From assembly GCA_001839685.1 (NCBI GenBank), contig MLAK01000752.1:13166-67217 (forward strand): a DNA stretch of 54,052 bases, written 5' to 3'. This document shows, one piece after another, positions 33,401 to 41,467 of this stretch. The stretch comes from Tritrichomonas foetus. Lineage: Eukaryota > Parabasalia > Tritrichomonadida > Tritrichomonadidae. A program made the translations under genes and the position numbers. The notes under the pieces are model-generated. The model saw only the letters and a list, made by a program, of their open reading frames with translations. It did no database searches and had not been told where the DNA came from. Numbering within the stretch: the first letter of the stretch is position 1; every line of letters begins with the position of its first letter.

Positions 33401-36400
33401 TTGGATTCATGTACCTCTTCATTAACTGGTGAGAATTCTCTCTTTTGGTTAAATAGTTTATTTTCTTTGTCATCTCTATCATTATCTCTGATTTTTCGGG
33501 ACGATGATGCTTCTATTATTGGAATTTCTTTGATAATAATTGGTGTAGATTGCTCTTTCCTTTTTCCTTTCACTTTTGATGATTTGAATGGGTTTAGTGC
33601 AATTTCAGATTCCGTTTCGGAAATATCAGATACAGATGATTCAGAAAGTTCTGGTTCTAAAATAGCCGTAACAACCTTTTTCTTTTTGCTAGTAATGTTA
33701 CTAAAATATGGTTTTGGTTCTTCTTCCTTATTGAAAGAAGCTGTTTTTTCTTTCTCTTTCAATTTAGTTTTCTGATGCTCATTCAATAGTTCATTAAAAC
33801 TAACGCTCGATTCATCTTCTAAATCACTTTCATGATTCATTTGAATCTTATTTGACCCTGCAATTATATTGGATCGTTGTGGTTCCCCTTTCTTTTGAAC
33901 TCTTTTGTATTTATCTGAAAAGCTAGTAGTTTCTGTGCTACTTTCCATTTCTTCAGACTCTTTAATAGTAGAATGTGAAAATGAAGATGATGATGGCATT
34001 TTTTGATTGACTTCTGCCTTGTATTGATGTTTTTTAGATCTATTATACTTATATGAAAATATACTTGACTCAGAATCAGTAAATTCTTCATTTTCATGAT
34101 GTGAAGATGATTCTGAAGATTGTCGACGTGAGCTTGAAGATTTACTAGATTTCGCCCTTTTATCTGAACACATTGATGCATTTGCTTCATCCTTAATTGG
34201 TTCACTAGCTTTCTCAGAATCGGAAATTGAAGAGACAGATGATGATTTTGGAAACTGAACAGAATATCCTTTTTCTAGCTCTGATGGAGTAGATTTAGTG
34301 GATTTTGATGATTTATTGGATTTGGATGATTTATTTGATTTCACCGATTTAACATCATCTAAATCTTCTTCTTCTTTGATAGCATTGATTCTCACATGAG
34401 AATCAGCACTTTTAGATCTTTTACTAGATTTTGATGACCTAGAAAGTGAACTACTGGCTCTCGATATTGGCTTTTGATTCATTAATTTCTCAGAAAATTG
34501 AGCTTCTGATAACATTCTTGAATCATTTTCGAATTGATTATTGGAAGGTTCTCCTTTTGGTGTGAAACTAAATTCAGTTTTCTTTGGAGTACCTTTGTCT
34601 TTCTTTCGTGGAGAGTATTCTTTTTCACTTAACATTGAAGAAGCTGATGATGATTCAGATAATACTACTAAATGATGATTTTCTTTTGGGGCTACTGATG
34701 ATGATTTACCATCGGAAAATGACGTTATTGAATAATTTGATGAACTCTTGTTTTGACTTCCTGGTCTAGGAATTTCTTGATATTTACGATATTTATATGA
34801 AAATTCGGATTCTGAAGAAGATAAATCTGAGACATTTGGTTCAGGTACTAATGAGGATTCATTTGACGAATCAGTTTTCTTTCGATTTCTTTTTTCTTTA
34901 TGGTATTTCATGGAAAATTTCGAACTTGATGAACTTGATCTTGAATCTGATTCATGTAAAACCTGATTTTCTTTCTCTTCATCTTTAATAATTTTCTTAT
35001 TTGAATCAATTGTTATTTGATCAGAAACTTCTTCTTCCTCTTCGAAGTGTTGATTATGTGACTGAGATTTGGTGTCCGAATTCACAGATTTTTCATATTC
35101 ATCTGATTCTTGATATGAGTTTGATGATACTGGAATATTTTGTTCAGAAATATCTGAGCTTTGATTATTGGAAACAGATGAAGAAGATTTAATGAATAAT
35201 TCTTTACTGTGTTGCTCCAATAAAGAATCTTCTTTCGGATGTGTTGGTGTAAGTGGTTTATATTCCTTCGTTTTTTCAGTTTGTTTCTTTTTTTTATAAC
35301 TTGTTCTTGGAGGTGAAGAACTCATATTATTCAACTTATGAACTGTTTCCTCATCTTCTATAGGTTTTCTTCTTCGAATAACTTCTGAATAATGAATAGA
35401 GGATGAAGTTGATGCTGATGATTCATCACTTAAAGAACTGCTTGGATTATTCAAGATATACTGTTCATATTTGATATTTTTGGCACGCTTATATTCATCA
35501 GAGAAATGCTGAGAAGAAGTTGTTGATTTGCTTGTTTCAGAAGACTTTTCAGTATCTTGAATTACCAGATCCTTTTTCTTTCGCACAATCTTGGAAGATT
35601 TCTTAAAATCTCGAGAAAATTTACTTGAGGAAGATTCTGTGAATGATTCAGATCTTTTATCACTGTGTAATGATTTGTTATCCTCTTGAGATGATTTTAC
35701 AGAATGCTTTGAAATGCTTGAAGACGAACTCGATGAAAGCATCTTTAAATCATCTAAAGTTTCAATATCATTTAGTTGAGATGTTTTCATGCTAGATTTC
35801 TGAATATGATTTGGACTTCGAGATAATGATAGTTTGTCTGAGTCTGTTTCAGAAAGCAAATTAGGCTTATTTAGATTATTAATATCTTCTTCTTCTGATG
35901 AAGATAGAATTTCACTGTCGGATTCTGAAGATGAATTTTGTTTTGTAACAATTTTCTTCATTGTTGTTTTCTGATGTGTAGAAATTTGACTGTGTTTTTT
36001 ATTGGTAAATTTGGTTGATGAGTGTGAAGACTTTGAAGATGTGGAATATGATGCATAGTCAGAATAATGAGTAGAAATAATTTCGGAATCTAATTTATCA
36101 ACTTCAGGCTTGGAAAGGCCTCTATGAGTCAAATCAATTTTATCAACTTCATTCATAAAATCGGATAATGATGAATGACTATCAATTAGTTCTTCATCTT
36201 CTTTATGCGTACTTTTTTGTTTGTCCCATGCGGAAATATCAACATTTTCTAAATCAATTGTAAATTGTGATTCTTCGTCATCTTCTATATAATTAATTTT
36301 ATGATTATCATTGGATTCTATTGAGGAAGTACTTTTTATTTCACTATCTGCATTAGTAACAACATTGACATTTTCACTAAATTTAACTGATTTCATATTT

Positions 36401-39400
36401 GTTTCAAAACTTGATGAGAAAGAATCTGATTTTTCCTTAATGGATCTAATTTTGGGAAGCCTATTTGCTTGTGTTTCGGCTTCTTTAGTTAATGATTTAA
36501 CTGTCTCAATTTTAATAAATGGATTAGCTGATCTGGAAGGTGATCCAGTGATTAGCATTCTATTACTGGAAATATCACTCGATGATTTACTATATTCTTC
36601 ATCATAAAAAGAGTAGGCTTCTTCTTCTTCTTCCTCCTCCTCTTCTTCATCATAATAATCCTCTTCTTCCTCTTCTTCTTCATAGTATTCTTCTTCTTCC
36701 TCTTCTTCATTATAATAATCTTCATATGATTTACTTACCATTGTGACTGTTGTTGATTGTGAATTATCATTACTTAAAGCGGGCTTATCTTCATCATTTG
36801 TTTTTTCAATTGCCAGCTCAAAAGCATTGCTTGAGGTAGTTTGAGAATTTTCATCATTAGATTTAGATAATGATGAAGAATAATCTTTTGAACTGGATGC
36901 AACAACACAAAAGTAATCAGTTAAGCTTTTATCATTATCTTTCTTTTGAGTATGTTCCTGGAATTCATCTTCCTCTTCAACATCATCATATTCCATAAGG
37001 GTTCCTTCTTCGACAATTGTTGAGGCAGGAATAACATCTTTGATGCTATTGTTGGAGGAACTGCTAAGATCATTTATTGGTGGTGAATGCTCTTCCTCTG
37101 ACAATAAAGAATTATCCAAATCATGTCCTTTAGTGTCTTCATTGACAACCTCTATGTCTGGAATATGATTTTGAATTGAATTTTGTATTGAAATATCCAT
37201 CTTTGATGGGAGTGATTCACTGCTGTTTTGACTTATTTCTAAATTTGATATTTCATTAATCGCTGATATGTGACTATTTCCAGGAAGATTACCAGTTAAT
37301 GATGATAGATTTAAACTTTTTGGGGTGATTTCACTTTTCATGATAGATTCACCTTTTGGTGATGAATAAATGGATGTTTTATCTTCATCGTGAACACTAG
37401 AAGCTGGATTAATGACAAAGCTTACATGATCACTAGGTGCATTGTCTTGATTAATTTGAGTATTTTCTTCATCTTCATCATCAGAAGCAAGAATTACGTG
37501 TTTAGTCACTGTAAATGATCTCAAAAGAATATCCCTTTGGGATTTATATTCTTGTTCATTTAATAAAGGTGGTGCATTTTTAAAAGATTTTGTAGGGGTT
37601 GGTGCAATTTCAGATTTTTTATTCTCTACTTCTTTTACGCTAATAGAATCATCTGTCATTGATAGGATTTCTATTGATGATGTCGAAACAAATTCAGGTG
37701 CATTTACTTTTGGTTCTTTAGATTCAACAATGTGATTACTATCAAACTCAACTGCTTGCTGAAGCAAACGAAGATCTTTCATATCCCTATTTTGTTTCGC
37801 TTGACGGGAAGTATTTCTAACCAAATTTTGTTGAACATTACTAAAGTTAGAAGATTCAGAATTATTAACTGGTAAATCAGATAAATTTAATGATGATGTA
37901 TCTGAAGTCTTGTTGCTATCAGGAGTAGAAGAATTGGAGCTATTTCTTGATTTTCTCGATCTTGAAGATCTCGATGACTTTGATGATCTTACTCGTATTT
38001 TCTTTGGTGTTTTGTGAATATTTGTGACTGATTTAATAGTTTTATCATCAATTTGTGAAGAAGAAACATCAGCCAATGGAACTTCTGACAGCTGAGATTC
38101 ACTCTCATCTAAAACAATATGAATTGCTGATTTTTTGGTTTTTTTCCATTGATCTTTGGATTCATCACTTGGAATTTCATTTGATAAATCAGATGTTGTT
38201 GATGAATTATTTTTATTTCTAAGTGTTTTTCGAACTAATATTCTTTTCTTTCTATTCCAAGAAGATGAAGATTTGCCTTCTGGAATTTGATTAGAGCTAA
38301 TATCTGAATAAGATGATTCCTTAATATTGAGGTCTTTCTTTATCGTTTTCTGTTTTATATTCTTTAGTTCTCCAATAGAGAAATTATCTGGAGCGACAAA
38401 AGATAAATCAATGGATTCACTTGCACTATTTTCTTGTTTGGTTTGATTTATATTTTTCTCAAATTCGACTAAACTTGAAAATGATTCCGAATTTTCGTGT
38501 GATTTCGTTGTTGAATCATTGATACTAGCTTTTGAACTTGCTTTAGAATTTGATTTCGATGAAGCTTCAGAATTTCTTTTCGAAGTAGATTTTGAACTAG
38601 CTTTGGAACTTTTTTTCATAGCAATTTTGAGTGCCCGTTGCCATTTTTCTTCAGGAACATCACTTGGAATTGCATTAGACAAGTCGGATAAACTTTGATT
38701 CAATAAAATTTTATTTTCAGTTTCTTTAATTAATTGGTTTTGATTTTCGATATTTTCATTATTTTTTTCTGGATTAAATAAAATTTTGTTTGATGTTGAA
38801 GTAATTTGGCACACAGCTTGTCCAACACCATCATTCCATGTTTCTGATGTTTGTCCTTGTGGTAAAACATCAGATAAATTTGGTGAAAATAAATCAGAAG
38901 AAGAAGAAAGATTGAAAGCCTTTGCTTGTTTGTTTTGCCACTCCTTTTGGGAAAGACCAATTGGAATTTTATTGGAAGAAACAGAAAAATCTGAATCTGA
39001 AATACTTTCCTTCTTTGAACTTTTACTAGAAACACTTGAGCTTCCAGTATTAAAATCTCTTTGAAGAAATTCTGGAATTTTTTGGTTGCCTCTTTTAAGA
39101 GTTCTCAGTAAATGATTCTTTGTATTTCGTGAAATATTTCCTTCAGTGGCTTCCAAAATCTTTGATGCAATTATTGATCTAGTTCTATCGTCAATTTCAG
39201 CCTTATTAGAAATTTTGTCATGTTCGATAAGCAATTGCTGAATGGCTGAAATTTTTTCTGAAAAAGATAAACTATAACAAATCCATTTTCTGTCCTGTTC
39301 AATTTTGATCGTATTTTGCGATTCGTGATAAATTGTAGATAAGGTCAATTTTAATCGATGTTTTTCGAGAAATTGAAGAGTGATTTCTTTTGCAATCTGA

Positions 39401-39567
39401 TCGGATTTGCTTTCGTTTTCGTGGGGTGAATTCAATAAATGAATAAAATTGTAATTGTATAATTCATTAACGAGTAAATCTAAATATCGTGCTTCGAGAT
39501 AATTGGCCGAGCCTTTTTCAAGAAAATTGCGGATGACGCTTTCTTGGGCTGCATTGGTGTCGGCCAT
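27418..39567 (-). CDS. Giant Ser-rich repeat protein with LisH/FOP-like N-terminus
   Basis: A single open frame of 4049 codons beginning at an ATG. I do not recognise an orthologue. Residues about 8-80 resemble the LisH/FOP-dimerisation fold found in centrosome and basal-body proteins (FOP, OFD1, CEP20): VIRNFLEKGSANYLEARYL, then a helix and ITLQFLEKHRLKLTLSTIYHE. The rest is low-complexity, Ser/Lys/Glu-rich and almost certainly disordered. It has two motif arrays. Near the N-terminus, at least five copies of S-D-(L/I)-S-x-x-(I/L)-P-x3-(S/T)-x3-W lie at nt about 38140-38980. In the C-terminal third, about 22 copies of an MFSEAFEKSKGK-type motif alternate with SEISxVSGGVSxST (nt about 28320-32160), and basic relatives (FSDKYKRVQKK-like) extend further toward the N-terminus. 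A Glu/Tyr run lies at nt about 36600-36720. The stop is followed by AAAGA. A cytoskeletal or basal-body scaffold is inference. Confidence 0.75.
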   Translation of the reverse strand: MADTNAAQESVIRNFLEKGSANYLEARYLDLLVNELYNYNFIHLLNSPHENESKSDQIAKEITLQFLEKHRLKLTLSTIYHESQNTIKIEQDRKWICYSLSFSEKISAIQQLLIEHDKISNKAEIDDRTRSIIASKILEATEGNISRNTKNHLLRTLKRGNQKIPEFLQRDFNTGSSSVSSKSSKKESISDSDFSVSSNKIPIGLSQKEWQNKQAKAFNLSSSSDLFSPNLSDVLPQGQTSETWNDGVGQAVCQITSTSNKILFNPEKNNENIENQNQLIKETENKILLNQSLSDLSNAIPSDVPEEKWQRALKIAMKKSSKASSKSTSKRNSEASSKSNSKASSKASINDSTTKSHENSESFSSLVEFEKNINQTKQENSASESIDLSFVAPDNFSIGELKNIKQKTIKKDLNIKESSYSDISSNQIPEGKSSSSWNRKKRILVRKTLRNKNNSSTTSDLSNEIPSDESKDQWKKTKKSAIHIVLDESESQLSEVPLADVSSSQIDDKTIKSVTNIHKTPKKIRVRSSKSSRSSRSRKSRNSSNSSTPDSNKTSDTSSLNLSDLPVNNSESSNFSNVQQNLVRNTSRQAKQNRDMKDLRLLQQAVEFDSNHIVESKEPKVNAPEFVSTSSIEILSMTDDSISVKEVENKKSEIAPTPTKSFKNAPPLLNEQEYKSQRDILLRSFTVTKHVILASDDEDEENTQINQDNAPSDHVSFVINPASSVHDEDKTSIYSSPKGESIMKSEITPKSLNLSSLTGNLPGNSHISAINEISNLEISQNSSESLPSKMDISIQNSIQNHIPDIEVVNEDTKGHDLDNSLLSEEEHSPPINDLSSSSNNSIKDVIPASTIVEEGTLMEYDDVEEEDEFQEHTQKKDNDKSLTDYFCVVASSSKDYSSSLSKSNDENSQTTSSNAFELAIEKTNDEDKPALSNDNSQSTTVTMVSKSYEDYYNEEEEEEEYYEEEEEEEDYYDEEEEEEEEEEAYSFYDEEYSKSSSDISSNRMLITGSPSRSANPFIKIETVKSLTKEAETQANRLPKIRSIKEKSDSFSSSFETNMKSVKFSENVNVVTNADSEIKSTSSIESNDNHKINYIEDDEESQFTIDLENVDISAWDKQKSTHKEDEELIDSHSSLSDFMNEVDKIDLTHRGLSKPEVDKLDSEIISTHYSDYASYSTSSKSSHSSTKFTNKKHSQISTHQKTTMKKIVTKQNSSSESDSEILSSSEEEDINNLNKPNLLSETDSDKLSLSRSPNHIQKSSMKTSQLNDIETLDDLKMLSSSSSSSISKHSVKSSQEDNKSLHSDKRSESFTESSSSKFSRDFKKSSKIVRKKKDLVIQDTEKSSETSKSTTSSQHFSDEYKRAKNIKYEQYILNNPSSSLSDESSASTSSSIHYSEVIRRRKPIEDEETVHKLNNMSSSPPRTSYKKKKQTEKTKEYKPLTPTHPKEDSLLEQHSKELFIKSSSSVSNNQSSDISEQNIPVSSNSYQESDEYEKSVNSDTKSQSHNQHFEEEEEVSDQITIDSNKKIIKDEEKENQVLHESDSRSSSSSSKFSMKYHKEKRNRKKTDSSNESSLVPEPNVSDLSSSESEFSYKYRKYQEIPRPGSQNKSSSNYSITSFSDGKSSSVAPKENHHLVVLSESSSASSMLSEKEYSPRKKDKGTPKKTEFSFTPKGEPSNNQFENDSRMLSEAQFSEKLMNQKPISRASSSLSRSSKSSKRSKSADSHVRINAIKEEEDLDDVKSVKSNKSSKSNKSSKSTKSTPSELEKGYSVQFPKSSSVSSISDSEKASEPIKDEANASMCSDKRAKSSKSSSSRRQSSESSSHHENEEFTDSESSIFSYKYNRSKKHQYKAEVNQKMPSSSSFSHSTIKESEEMESSTETTSFSDKYKRVQKKGEPQRSNIIAGSNKIQMNHESDLEDESSVSFNELLNEHQKTKLKEKEKTASFNKEEEPKPYFSNITSKKKKVVTAILEPELSESSVSDISETESEIALNPFKSSKVKGKRKEQSTPIIIKEIPIIEASSSRKIRDNDRDDKENKLFNQKREFSPVNEEVHESNDQTIDEIQPPLQPSFLLDQEEISTTSTSSSLDSDSDLHFSEQKQSIETNKDSLLEDQVSTSSKKSRSSASQPKNIDVILPVENKISDYKHSSSSLSEEEEEENDDGNSLSDPFNRIKARDLNQSSSNDSKFSEKMRRKMKKPSKRSDMQHSLQRSEPSISGESTSHTEDDPLSEHSSTSFSEVYSYNKKKKHNKNDSIKQLSSSGKSKTISNESSSESDQSIVSNSFSDVYTRSRKKNIKDDTNRLASIFKSSSVVLGNESSSDSDTSSMMSDISQSQEFSEIYDKRRRKALKNKDNPNYTELSEPSSRYIKNVRNNDSISEYHDGVSDKQSYRSRKSRNNSEIESSKKGIKGINFNESDSEDFSLIYAQSSKSIAKAKKEESTNNQKHSISSSVVTELNLGNTVEEEQVIYEGPSFSEIFDNADPKKYKNKQSNTCQKNETEDRSVTITNETTPTNDTVLNQDQSEASSMFSEIFEKSKGRTTTTPKDNKYILKQQDSGTISQISGAVSASTVPVAKVENHSESEVSMFSDIFEKSKGKMATISKETPTKIQQQESGTISQISGGISASTVPVAKVENHSESEVSMFSEIFEKSKGKMATISKETPTKIQQQESGTISQISGGISASTIPVDQKGHNSESESESAFSEIFDKSKNKVFANVDLPQQNEIQKQKSEATISNISGGVSNTTATTANLIQSDSEHSIFSEVYDKSKNKSIKSEKKVQPIINQQPSNSHISSISQGLTISTANNNINNNDTDSQSEHSMFSEVYEKTKTDKIKDVKNKRFIPSQSSNTQISMISGGVSQNSTVVANQHQERGLDLDSDDQMSMFSEVFEKSRNKKITSQKVSQKLPSDNKSEISSVTGDVSQSTQYVTNNVEEPSDISLFSETFDKSQNKKIKSKKVSKTRRSSRSSSISSVSGGVSQTTNQTNMNNDSDSFSEKSMFSEAFEKSKGKRIKRIKKEQIQKDDESNSEITAISGGVSNTTTTIENKDVDLSDSEKSMFSEAFEKSKSKRVTFGKSSNKFVKSNHSVKSSNSEISIVSGGVSLSTNVIEKSPENDESEQSMFSEAFYNSKGKNIRKYKQQAQRHSRDNSEISSVSGGVSLSTQVQNKQEIESESERSVFSEAFENSRGKKMKKSNRFNNNQLSRSNSEISAVSGGISISTVNQNQENDDNQHSEMSQFSEAFEKSKGRQIAKPNASQFAQYQSEGSEISAVSGGVSISTVSKKQEEEVFHHSESEKSVFSETFEKSHGKKRKIRNHKQPGIQSGDSTSVISSVSGGVSTTTTVNQEAKDTDLSDKDSAFSNAFEQSRGKPLSKYNSASPFTQKADDENSLISQVSGGKSISSSHSSNVKSEYSANESDLSVFSQSFEKLKGKTLKVEPKFKQQSFSNSNSMISQISSMADKESVNSNIQDRNAMKDSSSDRVSVFSEEFNKSKGKSPKGKNSQSPFTQMRDSNSNISYNSMSTDSIPSNISKSCITENNSITQSSSSQLSAFSEAFEKSQEKLSGFDTPKFMKSPEKFKSSNSSSVISHSSKSSVSQNSNNNIIVKDEDLHPETYSLFSDAFEKTKGKPIKKKVRKIKKQRSSSSINSQSESINSTNQKQEMKQEDDKQSTTSIQSAFSAAFEKSKGKTNSTLKKKVIPKSSSSSDNSEPEEEKETKENQTNVKDTSQANSVKSIFTDTFEKSQRKGISNKINENVTPSNKRVTIVSKKSRKVHDTPIDYSDSDSEYIDSSENGGFMFTPKATPVLNKESQLKHSDSSSNKDQKSEFSNEYVSNETNDIKATNKFIKENEASDVYSSGNLDLSSITASPKASSNQQKSLNSYSRKEKSKNSSGSSMSSSSNSISGRLKIRKVPKKNKSENSESKSNSSISGSNSNNQQQNENIDNKFIDFGDSKISDNDDIHLDIPSPTGDKKNIFSMSNKQNELSQGSSIINDESSQQIFNESLIEDTKTHDRSFKKSTVKMLENSSNLDSQSGVGGLIEIDSNSEF
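28320..32160 (-). repeat. Array of about 22 FSExFEKSKGK motifs
   Basis: Degenerate coding repeat with a period of roughly 50-60 codons in the giant Ser-rich gene. Each unit holds S-x-F-S-(E/D)-x-(F/Y)-(E/D)-K-(S/T)-(K/R)-x-K, a variable basic linker, then (S/N)-x-I-S-x-(V/I)-S-G-G-(V/I)-S-x-(S/T)-T. Invariant positions are the Phe-Ser pair, the second aromatic and the lysines. Conservation of short motifs separated by diverged linkers suggests selection on a peptide docking or modification site. Confidence 0.85.
31561..31908 (-). repeat. 174-bp near-identical tandem duplication
   Basis: Within the motif array, two adjacent units (beginning near 31561 and 31735) are almost identical at nucleotide level: the linker coding for ISKETPTKIQQQESGTISQI occurs unchanged in both. 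Neighbouring units are strongly diverged, so this copy is a recent, in-frame (58-codon) expansion of the array. Confidence 0.85.
36596..36720 (-). repeat. GAA/GAG-rich tract coding for poly-Glu/Tyr
   Basis: A trinucleotide-rich stretch (TTC/TCC on the plus strand) encodes runs of glutamate punctuated by Tyr and Asp (EEEEEEEYYEEEEEEEDYYD type). It is a microsatellite-like acidic segment within the giant Ser-rich protein. Confidence 0.85.
38140..38980 (-). repeat. Second motif array: five SDLSxxIPxxxSxxxW units
   Basis: Five clear units, including NKIPIGLSQKEW, SDVLPQGQTSETW, SNAIPSDVPEEKW, SNQIPEGKSSSSW and SNEIPSDESKDQW, are each followed by a basic stretch. The Pro and Trp positions are invariant. 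This motif is unlike the FSExFEKSKGK repeat in the C-terminal third of the same protein. Confidence 0.8.
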
Positions 39568-40066
39568 TGAATTTTTCTGAAGTTTTTATTGCCGTTTAGA
39601 ATTTTTTCCTCAAAAAAAATGCACGTTAACAATTATGATAAATTATATAAAATAATTTATCGAATTATGTAAGGCTTCTCTGTAATGGAACATGTAATTT
39701 TATTTTTCAATTGACATTTACTAGAAATATCATCATTAATTACTCATTGAATCAAATGATAATTTTTTGAATTAATTTAGAAAAAAAAGAAATGTGAATA
39801 TCTTTTGTTGTAAATTCAATGCGTATTATTAGTGATCTATCTAATGATATTTTGAAAGAGTTAAACAAAACGAAATTACATAATTAATAACGATCCAAAT
39901 CTGGCCAACTAACAATAGAAAAATTTGATCATCTTTTTTCACGAAATTCAATAAATATTCAAAAATCTAATATGTCAATGAAAATATTATTTTAATTTGC
40001 AAAATGTCAAACATAATTTGATTATATTTTGAGAAAATATTTGAAAATTAATCATCAAACCACTAA
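39568..40066. other. Divergent intergenic promoter region
   Basis: About 500 bp between the divergently transcribed Ser-rich and TBC genes, so both promoters must lie here. I see no strict TCA-Y-W initiator next to either ATG; CCACTAA just before the TBC start is a one-base variant. No other structure was noticed. Confidence 0.45.
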
Positions 40067-41122
40067 ATGCGAATTGCCAAAAGAGAAGGCTCTATTGAAT
40101 ATGTTGATGAAATAGGTTTTGTTAATGATTGGACGCCAGAAATAATTGAGAGATATGAGCGAGAAATCATGCCGCAGAGGGGAAAATTAAATGAAATATG
40201 GTATCGTTTCATTGAAAGCTCAGGTGGAATTGATAAAATGGATATACAAAGTGATGAATTTAAGAAAATGGTTCGAAAGGGAATTGGATCAAATTATCGA
40301 ACACCTGTTTGGATCAAGATCACTTCACTTGATCGTTACATGGAAAAACGATCGGGAATGTATGAAAAACTAAAACTGATGCATGAGTCAATACCAAGTC
40401 AAACCAAACGAATCATTGATTGCGACATCATTCGAACTTGGCCAAAGCATCCAGGTTTCACAAGTGAGCAGTTAAAAAATGTTTTATATTCTTTTCATGT
40501 TGCACATCCAGAAATTGGTTATACACAAGGTTTGAATTTTTTTGCTGCTATTTTTGTTCTTTATTTGGGCGAAGAATCTGGCTTTTGGATGTTATGTAAC
40601 TTAATTGAAAATTACTTCCCTCATGATTATTTTTGTAATCAACTTAAAGACTTTCAAATTGATTTAAGAATGATTGAGATTATTATCAAAGAAAGAATTC
40701 CAGATGTTGCAAAGCATGCTGAAGAGCTTCATCATGAGTGGATGCTTCCTGCAAGTGGATGGCTTTTAACATTATTTACAAACTCTTTTCCAATGGCAAC
40801 TGTTATGAGAATATGGGATTGTTTTCTATTAGAAGGAAGTAAAGTTATTTATCGTGTTTGTATTGCGTTTATTCGATTACATCATGATATTTTGTTAGAA
40901 CAACAAGATAAAATTGCTTTCACCAGAATGGTTTATATGCTTCAAAGTGAAATGATAGATGATGAAAAACTTATTGATTTGGCATTTAAATTAAAAGCTT
41001 TTTCAAAAAATCATATCATTGAACTACGTGAAATGGCAAGAAACTCGATAGGTAATGATACAAACTTTAAAACCACAGCTAGTGCAGTCACCCAAAAATT
41101 ATTTGGTTTATTAAATATGTAA
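40067..41122 (+). CDS. TBC-domain Rab GTPase-activating protein
   Basis: Predicted 351-residue TBC protein, expected to accelerate GTP hydrolysis by a Rab GTPase on internal membranes. Both catalytic fingers are intact. The arginine finger is in IIDCDIIRTWP (R123) and the glutamine finger in IGYTQGLN (Q154), so this should be an active dual-finger GAP. Other TBC landmarks are RTPVWIKIT (about residue 80), FWMLCNLIENYFPHDY (about 180), LPASGWLLTLFTNSFP (about 225-240) and ATVMRIWDCFLLEGSKVIYRV (about 243-263). The TBC domain fills nearly the whole protein, with a short N-terminal lead and no extra domain. The start is the first ATG in frame. The TAA stop is followed by AG, giving an overlapping TAAA signal. 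The Rab partner cannot be inferred. Confidence 0.93.
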   Translation: MRIAKREGSIEYVDEIGFVNDWTPEIIERYEREIMPQRGKLNEIWYRFIESSGGIDKMDIQSDEFKKMVRKGIGSNYRTPVWIKITSLDRYMEKRSGMYEKLKLMHESIPSQTKRIIDCDIIRTWPKHPGFTSEQLKNVLYSFHVAHPEIGYTQGLNFFAAIFVLYLGEESGFWMLCNLIENYFPHDYFCNQLKDFQIDLRMIEIIIKERIPDVAKHAEELHHEWMLPASGWLLTLFTNSFPMATVMRIWDCFLLEGSKVIYRVCIAFIRLHHDILLEQQDKIAFTRMVYMLQSEMIDDEKLIDLAFKLKAFSKNHIIELREMARNSIGNDTNFKTTASAVTQKLFGLLNM

Positions 41123-41467
41123 AGTTCAATTAAACAATAAATAGTCATTTTTATATACTTTGTCTATTATTTTATTAACATCAAAGTTAAATTTTGCTAT
41201 ATCAAGAAGGTTATGATGCTGATGAAAAAAGTGAGAGAAGATTAAATATCCAATGAATTCATCTTCTCATTGAAAAGGAATAGATCAACAACAACATGGA
41301 CAAATAAAATAATAATAATAAATAAAAACATTTTAAAAGGGTGATTCTTCGAAATCAGCAAATTTTGTCAGATTTTATTTTGGATGGAAGTTGATATTCT
41401 TTTTTTATCATTTTATATTTAATAGTAATTTATTGACTTTTATTTTGTATTTTAGAATTTTCTCTCC
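41123..41467. other. Intergenic, no feature seen
   Basis: About 345 bp between the TBC gene and the minus-strand LRR pseudogene. It is AT-rich, with a short AATAATAATAA stretch near 41310. Nothing else can be supported. Confidence 0.5.
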
